From: Candidatus Vallotia laricis | Lineage (GTDB): Bacteria; Pseudomonadota; Gammaproteobacteria; Burkholderiales; Burkholderiaceae | Length of the DNA: 64,000 nt | NCBI RefSeq assembly: GCF_020541325.1 | Contig: NZ_CP047399.1 | Location: 682,001 to 746,000 of the forward strand | Direction of reading: 5' to 3' | Part shown: one piece after another, positions 25,208 through 36,248 of the stretch | How positions within the stretch are numbered: position 1 is the stretch's first letter | Layout of the letters: each line of letters opens with the position of its first letter | Made by a program: the position numbers and the translations under genes | Notes under the pieces: generated by a model | Told to the model about the DNA's origin: nothing | Seen by the model: the letters and a program-made list of their open reading frames with translations, nothing else | The model's database searches: none

Positions 25208-27076
25208 CTATTCCCAGAGCACCAAGCGCTTACGGATCGATCTAGCAATTCCAACTACATCTAGACCACATTCGGATAACAACCGTGCCGCATCGCCATG
25301 GTCGATAAAGCGGTCAGGAAGGCCTAGTTGTAATACTGCTCGTTTTGCTCCTGCTGCTTGTAGAGACTCGATACATGCAGATCCAGCCCCCCCCATCACG
25401 CAACCTTCTTCAATAATTACAAGTAGCTCATGCGTATCTGCGAGTTTCCAGACAAGAGATTCATCTAGCGGTTTTACAAATCGCATATTTGCTACTGTTG
25501 CATCAAATTCCTGTGCCGCTGTCAGGCTAGGCGCTAGCATTGAGCCAAATGCCAAGATTGCTACCCGATGACCAGTTGGCGCCTGCGATGTTCGCCGGAT
25601 TTCCCCTTTTCCAATCGGTATTACGCTCAAATTCTTTTTTGTAGTTAGCTCCGATCCTGTTCCGCGTGGGTAGCGTACCGCACTTGGACCATCAAGTTCT
25701 AGGCCCGTATACAGCATTCGTTGACACTCATTCTCGTCGGCCGGTGCCATCACTACCATATTTGGGATACACCGTAGATATGCTATATCATAAACGCCCG
25801 CATGTGTTGCCCCATCCGCTCCCACTAGTCCTGCGCGGTCTAGCGCGAACATAACCGGTAGGTTCTGTAATGCCACATCGTGAATTAATTGGTCATAGCC
25901 GCGCTGCAGAAACGTTGAGTAGATCGCCACTACTGGCCTCAACCCTTCGGCCGCTAACCCGGCAGCGAAGGTTATCGCGTGCTGCTCAGCAATGCCTACG
26001 TCAAAATAGCGTTGCGGGAAACGTCGTTCAAATTCAACAAGTCCTGAACCCTCACGCATGGCTGGAGTAATACCGACTACCCGTGGATCTAATTCTGCGG
26101 CATCGCATAACCACTCGCCAAAAACCTGTGCATAAGTCTTCTTTGAAGACGGGGCTGGCTTAATTCCTTCGGCCGGATTGAATTTTCCTGGACCGTGGTA
26201 TAAGATTGGATCAGCTTCAGCAAGCTTATAACCTTGACCTTTCTTTGTTATTACATGAAGAAATTGCGGTCCGCATAATCCCCGGATATTCTGTAGCGTT
26301 GGAATCAGCGAATCGAGATCGTGTCCATCAATCGGACCAATATAGTTAAAGCCAAATTCCTCAAACAGCGTTGCGGGTACTACCATGCCTTTTGCGTGCT
26401 CCCTGAGCTTTCGTGCAAGCTCGAGCATTGGTGGAGCATGGCGAAGCATTCGCTCAACGCTTTTTTTTGCAGTTGCATAGAACTTACCTGACATCAATCT
26501 GGCAAGGTAACGGTTGAGCGCACCCACTGGGGGTGAAATCGACATATCATTATCGTTTAGAATCACTAGAAACGGTATATTCCCACACACGCCAGCGTTA
26601 TTCAGTCCCTCGAACGCCTCACCAGCAGTCATCGCGCCATCGCCAATCACAGCGATTACATATCGGTTTTCATTTTTGAGTTGGCTTGCAACAGCCATAC
26701 CCAGTGCCGCTGAAATCGACGTACTCGAATGTGCGGTACCAAAAGTATCGTACTCTGACTCGGAACGGCGCGGAAAACCAGAAATTCCATTCCATTGCCG
26801 TAGCGTACTCATCTGATCGCGTCGCCCAGTTAAAATCTTATGTGGATAAGTCTGATGGCCAATATCCCAAACAATCCGATCTTTCGGTGTATCAAACACA
26901 TAGTGCAACGCGATTGTCAACTCAACAGTGCCTAGATTTGATGATAGATGCCCACCCGTTTGAGATACGCTGTCAAGCACGAAGGCACGTAGCTCTTTAG
27001 CAAGCGGCTTTAACTGCCGGAGCTCTAGGCGCCGAAGCGCATCAGGGTTATTGATGGTTTTTAGCAATTCGTACAT
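25208..27076 (-). CDS. dxs: 1-deoxy-D-xylulose-5-phosphate synthase
   Basis: Thiamine-diphosphate enzyme joining pyruvate and glyceraldehyde-3-phosphate, first step of the MEP isoprenoid pathway. The 622-residue protein shows [15 protein letters not shown], the thiamine-binding [18 protein letters not shown], and the second-half motifs [15 protein letters not shown] and YPRGTG. Length is near the family's 620-640. It lies 105 bases downstream of ispA on the same strand, so the row xseB-ispA-dxs probably forms one operon, the usual arrangement. An eight-C run at 25387-25394 encodes Gly-Gly in MGGAGS and is a potential slippage site. Confidence 0.96.
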   Translation of the reverse strand: MYELLKTINNPDALRRLELRQLKPLAKELRAFVLDSVSQTGGHLSSNLGTVELTIALHYVFDTPKDRIVWDIGHQTYPHKILTGRRDQMSTLRQWNGISGFPRRSESEYDTFGTAHSSTSISAALGMAVASQLKNENRYVIAVIGDGAMTAGEAFEGLNNAGVCGNIPFLVILNDNDMSISPPVGALNRYLARLMSGKFYATAKKSVERMLRHAPPMLELARKLREHAKGMVVPATLFEEFGFNYIGPIDGHDLDSLIPTLQNIRGLCGPQFLHVITKKGQGYKLAEADPILYHGPGKFNPAEGIKPAPSSKKTYAQVFGEWLCDAAELDPRVVGITPAMREGSGLVEFERRFPQRYFDVGIAEQHAITFAAGLAAEGLRPVVAIYSTFLQRGYDQLIHDVALQNLPVMFALDRAGLVGADGATHAGVYDIAYLRCIPNMVVMAPADENECQRMLYTGLELDGPSAVRYPRGTGSELTTKKNLSVIPIGKGEIRRTSQAPTGHRVAILAFGSMLAPSLTAAQEFDATVANMRFVKPLDESLVWKLADTHELLVIIEEGCVMGGAGSACIESLQAAGAKRAVLQLGLPDRFIDHGDAARLLSECGLDVVGIARSIRKRLVLWE

Positions 27077-27181
27077 CGTCGCTCTATTCCAAACAATTCT
27101 ACGGCGTATACACCGACGCTCCTGTGTAGCGTCTTTGCGCTGTAGACGTGTTGTCGCTTATCGTGTTGATAGTACGACAGC

Positions 27182-28078
27182 TTAATTTACACGCTTCACC
27201 ACCATATCGGCTATTTGAGCAAGTCGTATACCGCGCTCACCTAGCGGAGCAAGCGCGGTATACGCGTCACATCGTAGCTGAGCCACAAGTTTAAGAGATG
27301 CTTGCAACCCAATAACTGAAACATATGTCGGTTTGTTATTAGCTGCATCCTTGCCAGCCGTTTTGCCAAGCAAGGTTGAGTTAGCTGTAACATCTAGGAT
27401 ATCGTCAACTATCTGAAACGCTAGGCCCACTGCTTTCGCATACGCATCGAGCCCAGCCTCAATCTCGGCCGACATTTTGTCCCCACACGTTGCTCCCATT
27501 TTAACGGCTGCACGTAATAACGCGCCGGTTTTCATCCGATGCATCATCTCCAACTGTGTCTGCGACAACTGCATGCCTACACTCGCTAGATCAATCGCCT
27601 GTCCGCCCGCCATACCAAGCGAGCCTGTCGCAGAAGCAAGTATACGCATCAACGCAGTTCGTCGGTATACGTCGATTACGTCTGAAGCAAGCACAATAAA
27701 CGCCTGTGATTGTAGTGCGTCGCCGACAAGAAGCCCCATTACCTCGTCGTACTGTATATGCACTGCCGGCTTATCGTGACGAATGTTATCGTTATCCATT
27801 AACGGTAAATCGTCATGAACCAACGAGTACACATGAATTAATTCAATCGCACATGATGCTGTGTCACGCAGCTGGCCAGGCGCATCCAGTGCCTGGCCAG
27901 CTGCGTGACACAGCATCGGTCGTACACGCTTTCCTCCCCCAAGAACTGCATAGCGCATCGCCTGATGCAACTGCATTGGCTCGATATCCACCGAAGGTAG
28001 CGCTACTGAGAGCGCTACCTCAGTTCGCGATAGCACTTCGCATACCCACTCATTAAATTCTATAGTGCTCACGCACAT
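27182..28078 (-). CDS. ispA: Farnesyl/geranyl diphosphate synthase
   Basis: Condenses dimethylallyl and isopentenyl diphosphates to geranyl and farnesyl diphosphate for quinones and cell-wall lipid carriers. The 298-residue product has the first aspartate-rich motif in HDDLPLMDND, the second in QIVDDILDV, plus GGGKRVRPMLCHAAG and GGQAIDLAS. The ATG at 28078 overlaps the xseB stop by ten bases, suggesting translational coupling. A perfect 26-bp inverted repeat lies inside the gene at 27856-27916 (residues around CHAAGQA to PGQLRDTAS). The second arm replaces what I recall as an Ala-rich, variable stretch, so function is probably kept. Confidence 0.94.
   Translation of the reverse strand: MCVSTIEFNEWVCEVLSRTEVALSVALPSVDIEPMQLHQAMRYAVLGGGKRVRPMLCHAAGQALDAPGQLRDTASCAIELIHVYSLVHDDLPLMDNDNIRHDKPAVHIQYDEVMGLLVGDALQSQAFIVLASDVIDVYRRTALMRILASATGSLGMAGGQAIDLASVGMQLSQTQLEMMHRMKTGALLRAAVKMGATCGDKMSAEIEAGLDAYAKAVGLAFQIVDDILDVTANSTLLGKTAGKDAANNKPTYVSVIGLQASLKLVAQLRCDAYTALAPLGERGIRLAQIADMVVKRVN
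27856..27916. repeat. Perfect 26-bp inverted repeat inside ispA
   Basis: Arms 27856-27881 and 27891-27916 are exact reverse complements around a 9-base spacer. On the gene strand the first arm encodes MLCHAAGQA and the second PGQLRDTAS. Read on the plus strand, the same two peptides appear again in the same order. The first peptide is the conserved family motif, so the second arm looks like an inverted copy of the first. Confidence 0.95.
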
Positions 28079-28341
28079 TCTCCATCATCGGCCGCTGAAT
28101 GGATAGGCTTAAGTGATTCACCATCAAGTATGCAAACCTGCTGCTCAACTCGTTTCAGCTGCTGCTGACAATATGCGACTAGCGCTACACCTCGACGATA
28201 TGCCGCTAGCGATAGCTCAAGGCTTAATGCACCCCCCTCCATCTGCTCAACCAATGACTCAAGTTCACTAAGTGCTGTTTCGTAATTATCCGGTAATGGG
28301 ATATCTGCCTCATTATGGGCTTTAGCGGGAGTATTAGGCAT
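28069..28341 (-). CDS. xseB: Exodeoxyribonuclease VII small subunit
   Basis: Small subunit of the single-strand exonuclease VII; several copies bind the large subunit XseA, which is not in this window. The product (about 90 residues) contains NYETALSELESLVEQMEGGA followed by LSLELSLAAYRRGVALVAYC and QQQLKRVEQQV, the conserved two-helix core. The start is uncertain: the frame runs on to a TTG at 28362, with ATGs at 28350 and 28341, and none has a clear Shine-Dalgarno; 28341 is chosen because homologues begin only a short distance before the core. First gene of the xseB-ispA-dxs row. Confidence 0.88.
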   Translation of the reverse strand: MPNTPAKAHNEADIPLPDNYETALSELESLVEQMEGGALSLELSLAAYRRGVALVAYCQQQLKRVEQQVCILDGESLKPIHSAADDGECA

Positions 28342-28437
28342 TATGCACATATATTTTGGCAATTTACCCGTATTTTACGGAAAACTCTAGACTAGTAGCA
28401 GCAAATGCCGTCCAAGCCTACGCAGTTAAATACTAAA

Positions 28438-28470
28438 AAATATTACTCATATAAAATATGAGTAATATTT
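28438..28470. repeat. Perfect 15-bp hairpin, loop AAA
   Basis: AAATATTACTCATAT (28438-28452) and its exact reverse complement (28456-28470) are separated by AAA. On the minus strand a T-rich stretch follows, so it could act as a terminator just upstream of the xseB operon. Confidence 0.65.
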
Positions 28471-28744
28471 ACTTTAATTAAAGAGTTCTTAACAAATTTT
28501 TTTAAATTTACTAAGCGACATTAATAAACCGTAAGTGTATTTTACATGCTAGTAGATTATTATGTATTTTCTTGTATCCGTACGATTTAACTCGTTCTAA
28601 AATCTTTAGCATGAATAATATAAAAATTACTTAGTTTAAAGTAGTCTACTAAACTAATTACAATAAAAATCTTCCATTTCATAGAATATAAATATATACA
28701 TGTAGATCTAGATTTTTAGAAATACCACAAACTACGGAGAGTTC

Positions 28745-28769
28745 TCTTGAATCTTGAATCTTGAATCTT
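28745..28769. repeat. Short tandem repeat, unit TCTTGAA
   Basis: Three and a half exact copies of the 7-base unit in non-coding sequence. Possibly length-variable between isolates. Confidence 0.8.
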
Positions 28770-29572
28770 AATTTACATGATTTGATGGCTAAACAGTACT
28801 TGCACATTCGTGTTGTATCTAATCATATGCAATATACGCTGCATAGCGTATTCACAAGCCCTGTTTATCTAGATAACAAAGCACTATTTAAATCCGATTT
28901 AGGCCTAAGATAAGTGAAATATAAATTAAGTCTAGCCCCTATTTTATCTAGGGTTACTTTATCCAAGGCTAAGATAATGCGGTTTTAATAAGGAAGTCTA
29001 TTCTATGGTGTGCCCCTATTCCGTACTGATTTTCACCAAAACTATTAGTTAGCTATCTGCTGCGTCGATTATCTAGAATTTTTATAAGTACTTATATCTT
29101 CTCGAGAAGTATAAGACCTATATAAACTAAAAGTTTTTTACTAATAGATAGCATTATTTTCTTCTAATATAGAATACACGCTCACTCATGCTTAAGTTTA
29201 AGCTATAGCGTATAGTAATCCGAGATTTCATAGCAGTCGTTCGTAGCAGAGCTCTATCGGCTGCTACTAAGCCAGTAAAGGCAAAATCAGAAGCAACATT
29301 AACGATGTACAGCAACAGATGCAACGGTTTTTAATAACTTTTCTAAAATTATGCGCAACATACGCTATCTATTGATGCACAGTAAATTACTAGTGGTAGT
29401 CACTTGTAGTCACTCTATTTGAGAAGACTGTACACTGCGATCCTAAATTATTTCCAAGTCACGCAAACAAATTTTAATCTGTAGGTACTGCCGATGCTTA
29501 TTATGCCGCCAATGAAGACTTACACCTCTCTCGCTTAGTTGCATTATGCTAATAATGTCGTATTACTTGGTA

Positions 29573-32344
29573 TTAATGCGCCTCCTCCCAGTTGACGCCA
29601 GAGCCTAGCTCAGCGACGAGAGGTACATTGAGCTTGCCTATCGAACACATTAGTTCGGGCACCTTAGCACGAATAACTTCTAATTCATTATTTGGTACCT
29701 CTAGAACTAACTCGTCATGAACCTGCATAATCAAACGCGATTTAATTCGTTCCTGTTCGATCCAATTTTGGACGGAAATCATAGAGAGCTTGATCAAATC
29801 AGCTGCGGTACCCTGCATCGGCGCATTAATTGCGGCTCGCTCAGCAGCTTTACGCCGAGGGTCACTACCGCTACTAATTTCCGGGAGCCATAGCTGCCGA
29901 CCAAATACAGTTTGGACGAAACCACGAGATTTTGCCTCCATTCGTATTTTATACATGTAACGCTTGACACCAGAATAGCGAGCGAAATAACGTTCAACAT
30001 AAAGATTGGCTGCAGCACGTGTGATGCCTAAATTCGAAGCAAGTCTAAATGCACTCATGCCATAGATCAAGCCAAAATTGATAACTTTCGCAATACGACG
30101 CTGCTCAATCGTGATTTCTGGCCGCATTACGCCAAAGATCTCCGATGCGGTTGTTCGATGTATATCTTCACCATGTTCAAAAGCCGCCATCAGTGATTCA
30201 TCGCCAGAGATATGTGCCAGAATTCTTAGCTCGATTTGAGAGTAATCGACTGAGACGATGCTGCTCCCTGGCGGGGCAATAAATGCCCCGCGAATTCGCC
30301 GTCCTTCTAGCGTCCGAATCGGAATGTTTTGTAAATTTGGATCATTAGACACGAGCCTCCCAGTCACTGCTACCGCCTGTGCATAATGAGTATGTACGCG
30401 GCCAGTATCCGGTTTAATCATTTTAGGCAGCCTATCTGTATAAGTCGACTTAAGCTTGGCTAGAGCACGATAGTTGAGTAACACCCTTGGTAGTTGATGG
30501 TTCTCGGAGAGCTTTTGCAATACCTCATCATCTGTAGATGGTGCACCTGATGCAGTCTTCTTGATTATTGGCAATCGCAACTGCTGAAAAAAAATCTCGG
30601 CGATCTGCTTCGGTGAATTCAGATTAAACCTGCCACAGGCTAGTACGTGCGCCTCATCTTGCAACCGAAGCACCCGAATGGTAAGCTCGTTGCTTTGCTC
30701 AATGAGTCTATCTTTGTCGATTAGTACGCCATTTCTCTCAATAATTTGCAGCACTCGCGATGTTGGTAGCTCAATAGAGCGGTAGACATAATCCAGCCCC
30801 CTGTCAACTTGAATACGAGAATACAGCACCCGGTGCAATCGCAACGTAATGTCTGCATCCTCAGAAGAATATTTTGTGGCTACGTTTACTGCGACCTTAT
30901 CAAAGCCGATAAGGTCGACACCTTTGCCAACAACATCCTCATATTTGATTATTTTTACGTCGAGATGCCGCATTGCAAGAGCGTCTATAGCATGCGAACG
31001 ATGCGATTCAAGCACATATGATTCCAGAAGCGTATCGTGCTCAACACCTGTCAGTGTGATGCCATAATTAGCTAAGACCTGTGCATCATACTTTAGATGC
31101 TGTCCAACTTTTTTATATGCAGGATTCTCCAGCCATGGCTTGAGTTTTTCGAGCACCTCATCACACGGCAATTGTACCGGCTTATCTGGTCCAGAATGTG
31201 AGAGTGGAATATATGCGGCACGCCCAGGACCGGTCGCGAATGATATACCAACGATACGGGCACATAACGGGTTCAGAGAGGTAGTTTCAGTGTCAAATGA
31301 TGTAAGAGGTGATTCCTTAATCGCTGACAACCATTTTTCGAATTGCTCCCATACGTTAATCATTTCGTAATGACGATCGATATCAGTTTCCACCTCTATT
31401 TCAGGCGATCTCAGGCCGAGCGCTTCTCCACTATTAATATTGATAAGAATCTCCCTCTCAGCTTGGATATCGAGCTCGCGCAACCATGTTTTAAATCCGT
31501 GTCTCACATAAATATCACGCAATTTTTCCTTAGCCTCCGCCCGGAGCTGCAGCGACTTAGAAATAGACTGTACATCAGGAAATAGAACGCAGTTAGTATG
31601 CACAGTAACAAGCCGGCGCGCTGTTGGCAGAAACGCTAGTACTCGGCGCAGATTGTTGCCGAGTACTCCTTTAATATCGTTCGAATGCGCAATGACTCCG
31701 TCTAGCGATTGATATTGCTCCAGCCATTTTAATGCTGTCTTCGGGCCACACTTTTCTACACCCGGCACGTTATCAACAGTATCGCCAATTAATGTCAGAT
31801 AGTCGACAATACGCTCAGGTGGCACACCGAATTTCGCAAGCACGCCATCGCAATCGAGCTGCTCATTAGTCATAGTATTAATTAATGTTATGCGCTCGTT
31901 GACCAATTGTGCCATATCTTTGTCGCCCGTTGAGATCACTACATTCATGCCAGATTGTTTGGCGCGCATTGCTAGCGTGCCAAGCACGTCGTCAGCTTCC
32001 ACTCGATCAATCATCAGCTTCGGCCAACCGAGCGCATATACTGCAATATGAATTAGCTCAATCTGCTTAGCCAAATCCTCTGGCATCAGAGGGCGATTCG
32101 CTTTATAGGCCGGATACCACTCGTCACGAAATGTTTTGCCTTTTGCATCAAACACACACGCGCCATACTTCGCAGGAATATCTCGTCGTAATCGCCTCAT
32201 CATATTAATGAAACCGTACAGCGCACCGGTTGGACCACCATCCGGCCCACGAAAATCCGGAAGCGCATGGTAGGCCCGATATAAATAGCTCGAACCATCG
32301 ACCAATAGCAAAGTATTTCCATTAGGGTTCTGCTGCTGAGGCAT
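29573..32344 (-). CDS. polA: DNA polymerase I
   Basis: Repair and Okazaki-fragment polymerase. The 923-residue product is full length with all three domains: an N-terminal 5'-3' exonuclease (LLLVDGSSYLYRAYHALPDF, VISTGDKDMAQLV, LIGDTVDNVPGVEKCGPKTA), a proofreading domain with Exo I SFDTETTSLNPL, Exo II VGQHLKYDAQVL and Exo III YSSEDADIT, and the polymerase with motif A VDYSQIELRILAH, the O-helix RRIAKVINFGLIYGMS and motif C QVHDELVLE. The proofreading acidic residues are kept. The ATG start matches homologues; the ribosome site is weak. It stands alone between two decayed islands. Confidence 0.97.
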   Translation of the reverse strand: MPQQQNPNGNTLLLVDGSSYLYRAYHALPDFRGPDGGPTGALYGFINMMRRLRRDIPAKYGACVFDAKGKTFRDEWYPAYKANRPLMPEDLAKQIELIHIAVYALGWPKLMIDRVEADDVLGTLAMRAKQSGMNVVISTGDKDMAQLVNERITLINTMTNEQLDCDGVLAKFGVPPERIVDYLTLIGDTVDNVPGVEKCGPKTALKWLEQYQSLDGVIAHSNDIKGVLGNNLRRVLAFLPTARRLVTVHTNCVLFPDVQSISKSLQLRAEAKEKLRDIYVRHGFKTWLRELDIQAEREILININSGEALGLRSPEIEVETDIDRHYEMINVWEQFEKWLSAIKESPLTSFDTETTSLNPLCARIVGISFATGPGRAAYIPLSHSGPDKPVQLPCDEVLEKLKPWLENPAYKKVGQHLKYDAQVLANYGITLTGVEHDTLLESYVLESHRSHAIDALAMRHLDVKIIKYEDVVGKGVDLIGFDKVAVNVATKYSSEDADITLRLHRVLYSRIQVDRGLDYVYRSIELPTSRVLQIIERNGVLIDKDRLIEQSNELTIRVLRLQDEAHVLACGRFNLNSPKQIAEIFFQQLRLPIIKKTASGAPSTDDEVLQKLSENHQLPRVLLNYRALAKLKSTYTDRLPKMIKPDTGRVHTHYAQAVAVTGRLVSNDPNLQNIPIRTLEGRRIRGAFIAPPGSSIVSVDYSQIELRILAHISGDESLMAAFEHGEDIHRTTASEIFGVMRPEITIEQRRIAKVINFGLIYGMSAFRLASNLGITRAAANLYVERYFARYSGVKRYMYKIRMEAKSRGFVQTVFGRQLWLPEISSGSDPRRKAAERAAINAPMQGTAADLIKLSMISVQNWIEQERIKSRLIMQVHDELVLEVPNNELEVIRAKVPELMCSIGKLNVPLVAELGSGVNWEEAH

Positions 32345-34837
32345 TTCAAATAAAAAATAATCTTAAGTTTGAATTAATTGGTAGATCAATAAAGCGCGAC
32401 ATTTAAAAAAAATACCGTATCTCTATACCGTATCTCTATAAATATCTGCGCTTATTGCAAAGTCTATTAAAACAATCAAGTATTCATCGGTCATCATCCT
32501 AGCTATTAGCATGTACGGTTCTTGCCTAGCCAAAGTCACAGCTATAAATGTGTAATAAATAGCTACACAAATATTAAGAATGTGAACGCATGCAAGATAC
32601 TTTTAGTCCACCTAGTGGTTTTATACTGGTCGACATGCCCGTGACAGATTATAATACTAATTATAGGAGAAATTTTTCGATTACCCAATACTCCAAGAAG
32701 GTCTTTCGGACTGATTTTATAACCTGACTAAATTAATCAATGCCAACTAATTATCAAAATATTAATTAGATATTAATAATCTATAAGACGGATTCGATGG
32801 CTAAAACTGATACATATGCCACTAGAGTGAGTTCTGTTTAAAAGCAGTAGTTTTACATATATCTGTAAAACAGTAATATACTGATCCAGATATTTTATCT
32901 AGAAATAGGTATCAACCCCAGAATTTTTAAAAAAATTCTGGTAAAAAATAAAGCATTCCAGTTGAAAGAAATCTAATTTATCTGACCTATAAACTAACTA
33001 TTTGGAATGGCACTCTGAGTGCTTACGGCACTAATTATCTCCTATAAAACACAAAATCTTACTAATTGCTATATTTAATAAGCAATTCTCTGTTTTATAC
33101 GCAAGCTTATGAAGTACTATATTATATAGTCTACTCCTGGAACACCACTAGAAAGTGTATCCACACTACTTTATATTGCATAATATAACTCGGTACACGC
33201 TAATAGGATAATTTTATTTTGTATAAACTGTAGCTTAAAAAGCTGAATGTAAGGGCGATTTTTATCATGTATAGCACAGCTAGCAAACTAGACGTTATGA
33301 TATTAAAAATACGCAGAAAGTTCAATATAAATAATTGATTTATCCACTAAACAATACTAGGATTTTTATAGATTAGAGAATCTAAGCGATAATAAAATTT
33401 AAAGAAATATTAAAAATTAATAAAACAGATTTTAAATTTAGTAAAGTCTAGATAGATATATTATCGAAATAATAACTATACTGGCAAAAAGTCAGGAGAC
33501 TTTAGATTTTTTATCTACCGAGGAACAAGAGACTAACTTTTAAACGAATTTAAGGAAACGAGGGCGCTCATTTCTAAGCTGTATTATGCAATTATTTTAC
33601 AGAAAAACTACATAGCAGTAAACATATCGTAAAACAAATCAGACATTCCCAGCAATTTCAGCTTCGATATGCCACATACCTATAAAATAGGCAAAGCAAT
33701 GTGAGATAAAAAGCAGAAAAAATTTTTCTACCGATCAATGCACCCTGCATATCTACGCTCGTTTCTTCAAGAGCAGAAATACTGGTTCCCAATTATTATC
33801 CATAATAATTACAATTATATGCAGTAGTAACTATGCTATAGCGCATCAGCTCTCTTAAGCAAGGCGTATGATACCAAAAATCTATCTAGAGATTTTCTCT
33901 AATGCGTATTATATATTCCCTACTAACCAGGGGGAACCTGTACCGATAGCAGACAATGCTTATTGAGCATCTGGTTCTCGGAGAGGTAGAGCCCATACTA
34001 GTATTTAAGCATGCTCTTATATGCAAACTAAACACCATAAACTCGTTTTATGCTTGTCCTTGCTTCGACATGCCTCCCCACTATATTAATTATCGTAATA
34101 CGGCTACTATCAGCGTGCTTCAAGTTTCGTATGGGTAGCTCTTCGATGAGAGCTACCAGTGGCTCGATTTTGAGCTTCTTGCTCAGGTTTTTACTATATG
34201 CAATTAGGTCGCCGAGCTTAGTAAGCTCAACTTATTTGTTGCAATTTACTCGAGCAGCAAGAAGACAATAAGCTCAAAAAGCTAGTTAATGTAGAACTGC
34301 TTATTTAAGCATGGTACCTAGTTTTAGAAGTTCTGGGTGAGGTCTTAACATATGCCGCGACATAGCATGTGTGGCATCAAGAGTCTGCTTACGTCATGAT
34401 GAATAATATTAGTAGATAGATCGCTTAGGCGTGTCTAGTATGTGCTATGGACAATGTATCTAAACAAAAGTAGCTCAAAATAATCTGCTGTGATAAATCC
34501 ACATCGACCAGCACTTTATAGTTCCCTGAAATTCGATTCAATTATTTGTAATAAGCTAATAAGTTAACAAGTACAACCCAGGACTTCTGCAAGCAAATTA
34601 TAAAGGTAGTACTAGTTGACATACGTATTATCCAGTTTGTTTGCATCTTCACAAACAGATAGTCAAGGCGAAAGTATAGATTCGAAGGCATACCACTTCA
34701 TGTTAACAACTATGGCTCATCGGCATTCTTATAAAACACGGCTGTCATGTAAGCACTAAAAACTTAAGGCAGTGTCATGTCGACACCTACGGTGCATACT
34801 GGTTTAGTAAAGTTGTCTACTGTCTCGGAGAACCATA
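32345..34837. other. Long non-coding island upstream of the thrB cluster
   Basis: About 2.5 kb, very AT-rich in 32345-33900. No intact gene. It contains a 13-base tandem duplication at 32413-32440, a perfect hairpin at 32918-32941 (CCAGAATTTTT / AAAAATTCTGG, 2-base gap), and around 34028-34231 a minus frame with coding-like composition. Confidence 0.55.
34028..34231 (-). pseudogene. Possible coding relic, unknown family
   Basis: A minus frame of 67 codons between a stop and a TAG reads VELTKLGDLIAYSKNLSKKL, continuing with EPLVALIEELPIRNL and RITIINIVGRHVEARTSIKR. The balance of Lys, Glu, Leu and Ile is coding-like, unlike neighbouring frames, but there is no ATG and I recognise no family. 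It may be the middle of a decayed gene. The antisense frame on plus (34050-34271) looks like its shadow. Confidence 0.25.
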
Positions 34838-35155
34838 ATGAAGCTGTTTCACACTGAGCCTGTCGCAATCCCTCGCATCGCGAGCCGGGTTGAGACATTG
34901 CTTATAGTAGCTGCCCTAGTAGAAAATGCCGGAGAAGCTACTATATCCGGTGCATCACAAACAAGTGCTGTGCTAGCCGCAGCTGCTACCAAATCGCGGG
35001 ATTTGGATGGGACTATTGTCTTGTCGAATATGAAAGCCATTAACCAACCTACTAATTGCCAGCATAGCGCATACAAAATTCAGGGCGCACAGCGCGCCGC
35101 ACTTTTACGAAAAGAGTTTAAACGGCATACCTATTATCAAATATCGCGATCGTGA
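34838..35155 (+). CDS. Hypothetical protein, 105 residues
   Basis: I do not recognise this product. It starts MKLFHTEPVAIPRIASRV, has a mildly hydrophobic Ala/Val-rich part (LLIVAALVENAGEATIS and SAVLAAAATK) and a basic C-terminus (RAALLRKEFKRHTYYQ). Support for reality: GGAG eight bases before the ATG, higher GC than the island before it, and its place 114 bases upstream of thrB on the same strand. In Burkholderia I recall a small DUF2782 protein near here, but no DUF2782 motif is visible. It could be a frameshifted remnant or a chance frame. Confidence 0.35.
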   Translation: MKLFHTEPVAIPRIASRVETLLIVAALVENAGEATISGASQTSAVLAAAATKSRDLDGTIVLSNMKAINQPTNCQHSAYKIQGAQRAALLRKEFKRHTYYQISRS

Positions 35156-35269
35156 CAAACTAGCCAAAATCTAGGTCTACCTAATTTGGTATACGCTACT
35201 AGATCAGCACATTTCAAGTACTGACCGCCTAGATAGCGGCAGCCTTCGAACCTATCCAATGACGTTTGC

Positions 35270-36238
35270 ATGGCCGTTTTTACTGCCCTTTCCGAAGCCC
35301 GGCTTGCCGCTTGGGTTCGGCACTACGCGATAGGCAAGATTATCGATTTCCATGGCATTACGTCTGGAATCGAGAACAGCAATTTTTTCTTGACAACCAC
35401 TACCGGCGAATATGTGCTAACAATTTTTGAAAAACTTACCGCGCACGAGTTGCCTTTCTATCTAGAATTAATGCGTCATTTAGCAGCACATCATGTTCCT
35501 GTACCTGATCCCATGCGGCGTTCTGATGGAGCGTTGTTTGGTATGCTGATGGATAAGCCCGCCGCAATAGTGACGCGCCTGGCTGGCTCGCCGAGGCTAG
35601 CGCCGAAGGTTGTACACTGCACTGAAGTTGGGCGCATGCTGGCGCGCATGCATATTGCTGGAAAAGATATTTCAATATATCAACCGAATTTGCGTGGCTT
35701 GCCTTGGTGGAGAGAGAGTGTTCCGTCGGTATTGCCCTACGTGACTGATGAACAGCATCAGTTACTAATCAGCGAGTTAGAATATCATCAAGCCTTCTTT
35801 ACATCTCCAGATTATGCAAGGCTGCCTGGTGGTCCATGCCACTGCGATTTATTTCGGGACAATGTACTATTCACGTCGTGCGATGGGCATGATACCCTAG
35901 GAGGTTTCTTCGACTTTTATTTTGCCGGCTGCGATAAATGGTTGTTCGATGTTGCCGTAACTGTTAACGACTGGTGTGTTGATCTAAACACCGGTCGTCT
36001 AGATCAGGCACAAACTCAGGCATTACTGTGCGCGTATCATGCCGTGAGACCGTTTACATCATCTGAAACAGAGCATTGGCGCAATATGCTACGTGCTGGC
36101 GCATTTCGTTTCTGGTTATCCCGACTCTACGACTTTTACTTGCCCCGCGATGCTCACTTACTTAAGCCGCATAATCCCGCTCATTTCGAGCGTGTATTGT
36201 GTGAACGAATTAGCGCGGATGCATTACCGTGGCTTTAA
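35270..36238 (+). CDS. thrB: Homoserine kinase (aminoglycoside phosphotransferase-like type)
   Basis: Phosphorylates homoserine with ATP, the step before threonine synthase. The 322-residue protein is of the choline-kinase/APH fold used by beta- and alphaproteobacteria, not the GHMP-type ThrB of E. coli. Seen: [15 protein letters not shown] near the N-terminus, [19 protein letters not shown], the catalytic-loop motif [11 protein letters not shown] (191-201), and [23 protein letters not shown] with the metal-binding Asp. The ATG at 35270 matches homologues; no strong Shine-Dalgarno. The next gene starts ten bases after the stop, as in Burkholderia. Confidence 0.95.
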   Translation: MAVFTALSEARLAAWVRHYAIGKIIDFHGITSGIENSNFFLTTTTGEYVLTIFEKLTAHELPFYLELMRHLAAHHVPVPDPMRRSDGALFGMLMDKPAAIVTRLAGSPRLAPKVVHCTEVGRMLARMHIAGKDISIYQPNLRGLPWWRESVPSVLPYVTDEQHQLLISELEYHQAFFTSPDYARLPGGPCHCDLFRDNVLFTSCDGHDTLGGFFDFYFAGCDKWLFDVAVTVNDWCVDLNTGRLDQAQTQALLCAYHAVRPFTSSETEHWRNMLRAGAFRFWLSRLYDFYLPRDAHLLKPHNPAHFERVLCERISADALPWL

Positions 36239-36248
36239 CTACTCTGCT

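Larger units (their letters stand above)
28342..29572. other. Non-coding island
   Basis: About 1.2 kb without a readable gene between polA and xseB. It contains a perfect 15-bp hairpin (28438-28470) and a short tandem repeat (28745-28769), listed separately. The xseB promoter should lie near its left end on the minus strand but is not evident. Confidence 0.6.

Noticed and set aside
27706..28056. 116-codon plus frame antisense to ispA containing MLCHAAGQA
   Set aside because: It exists only because of the inverted repeat in ispA; not a separate gene.
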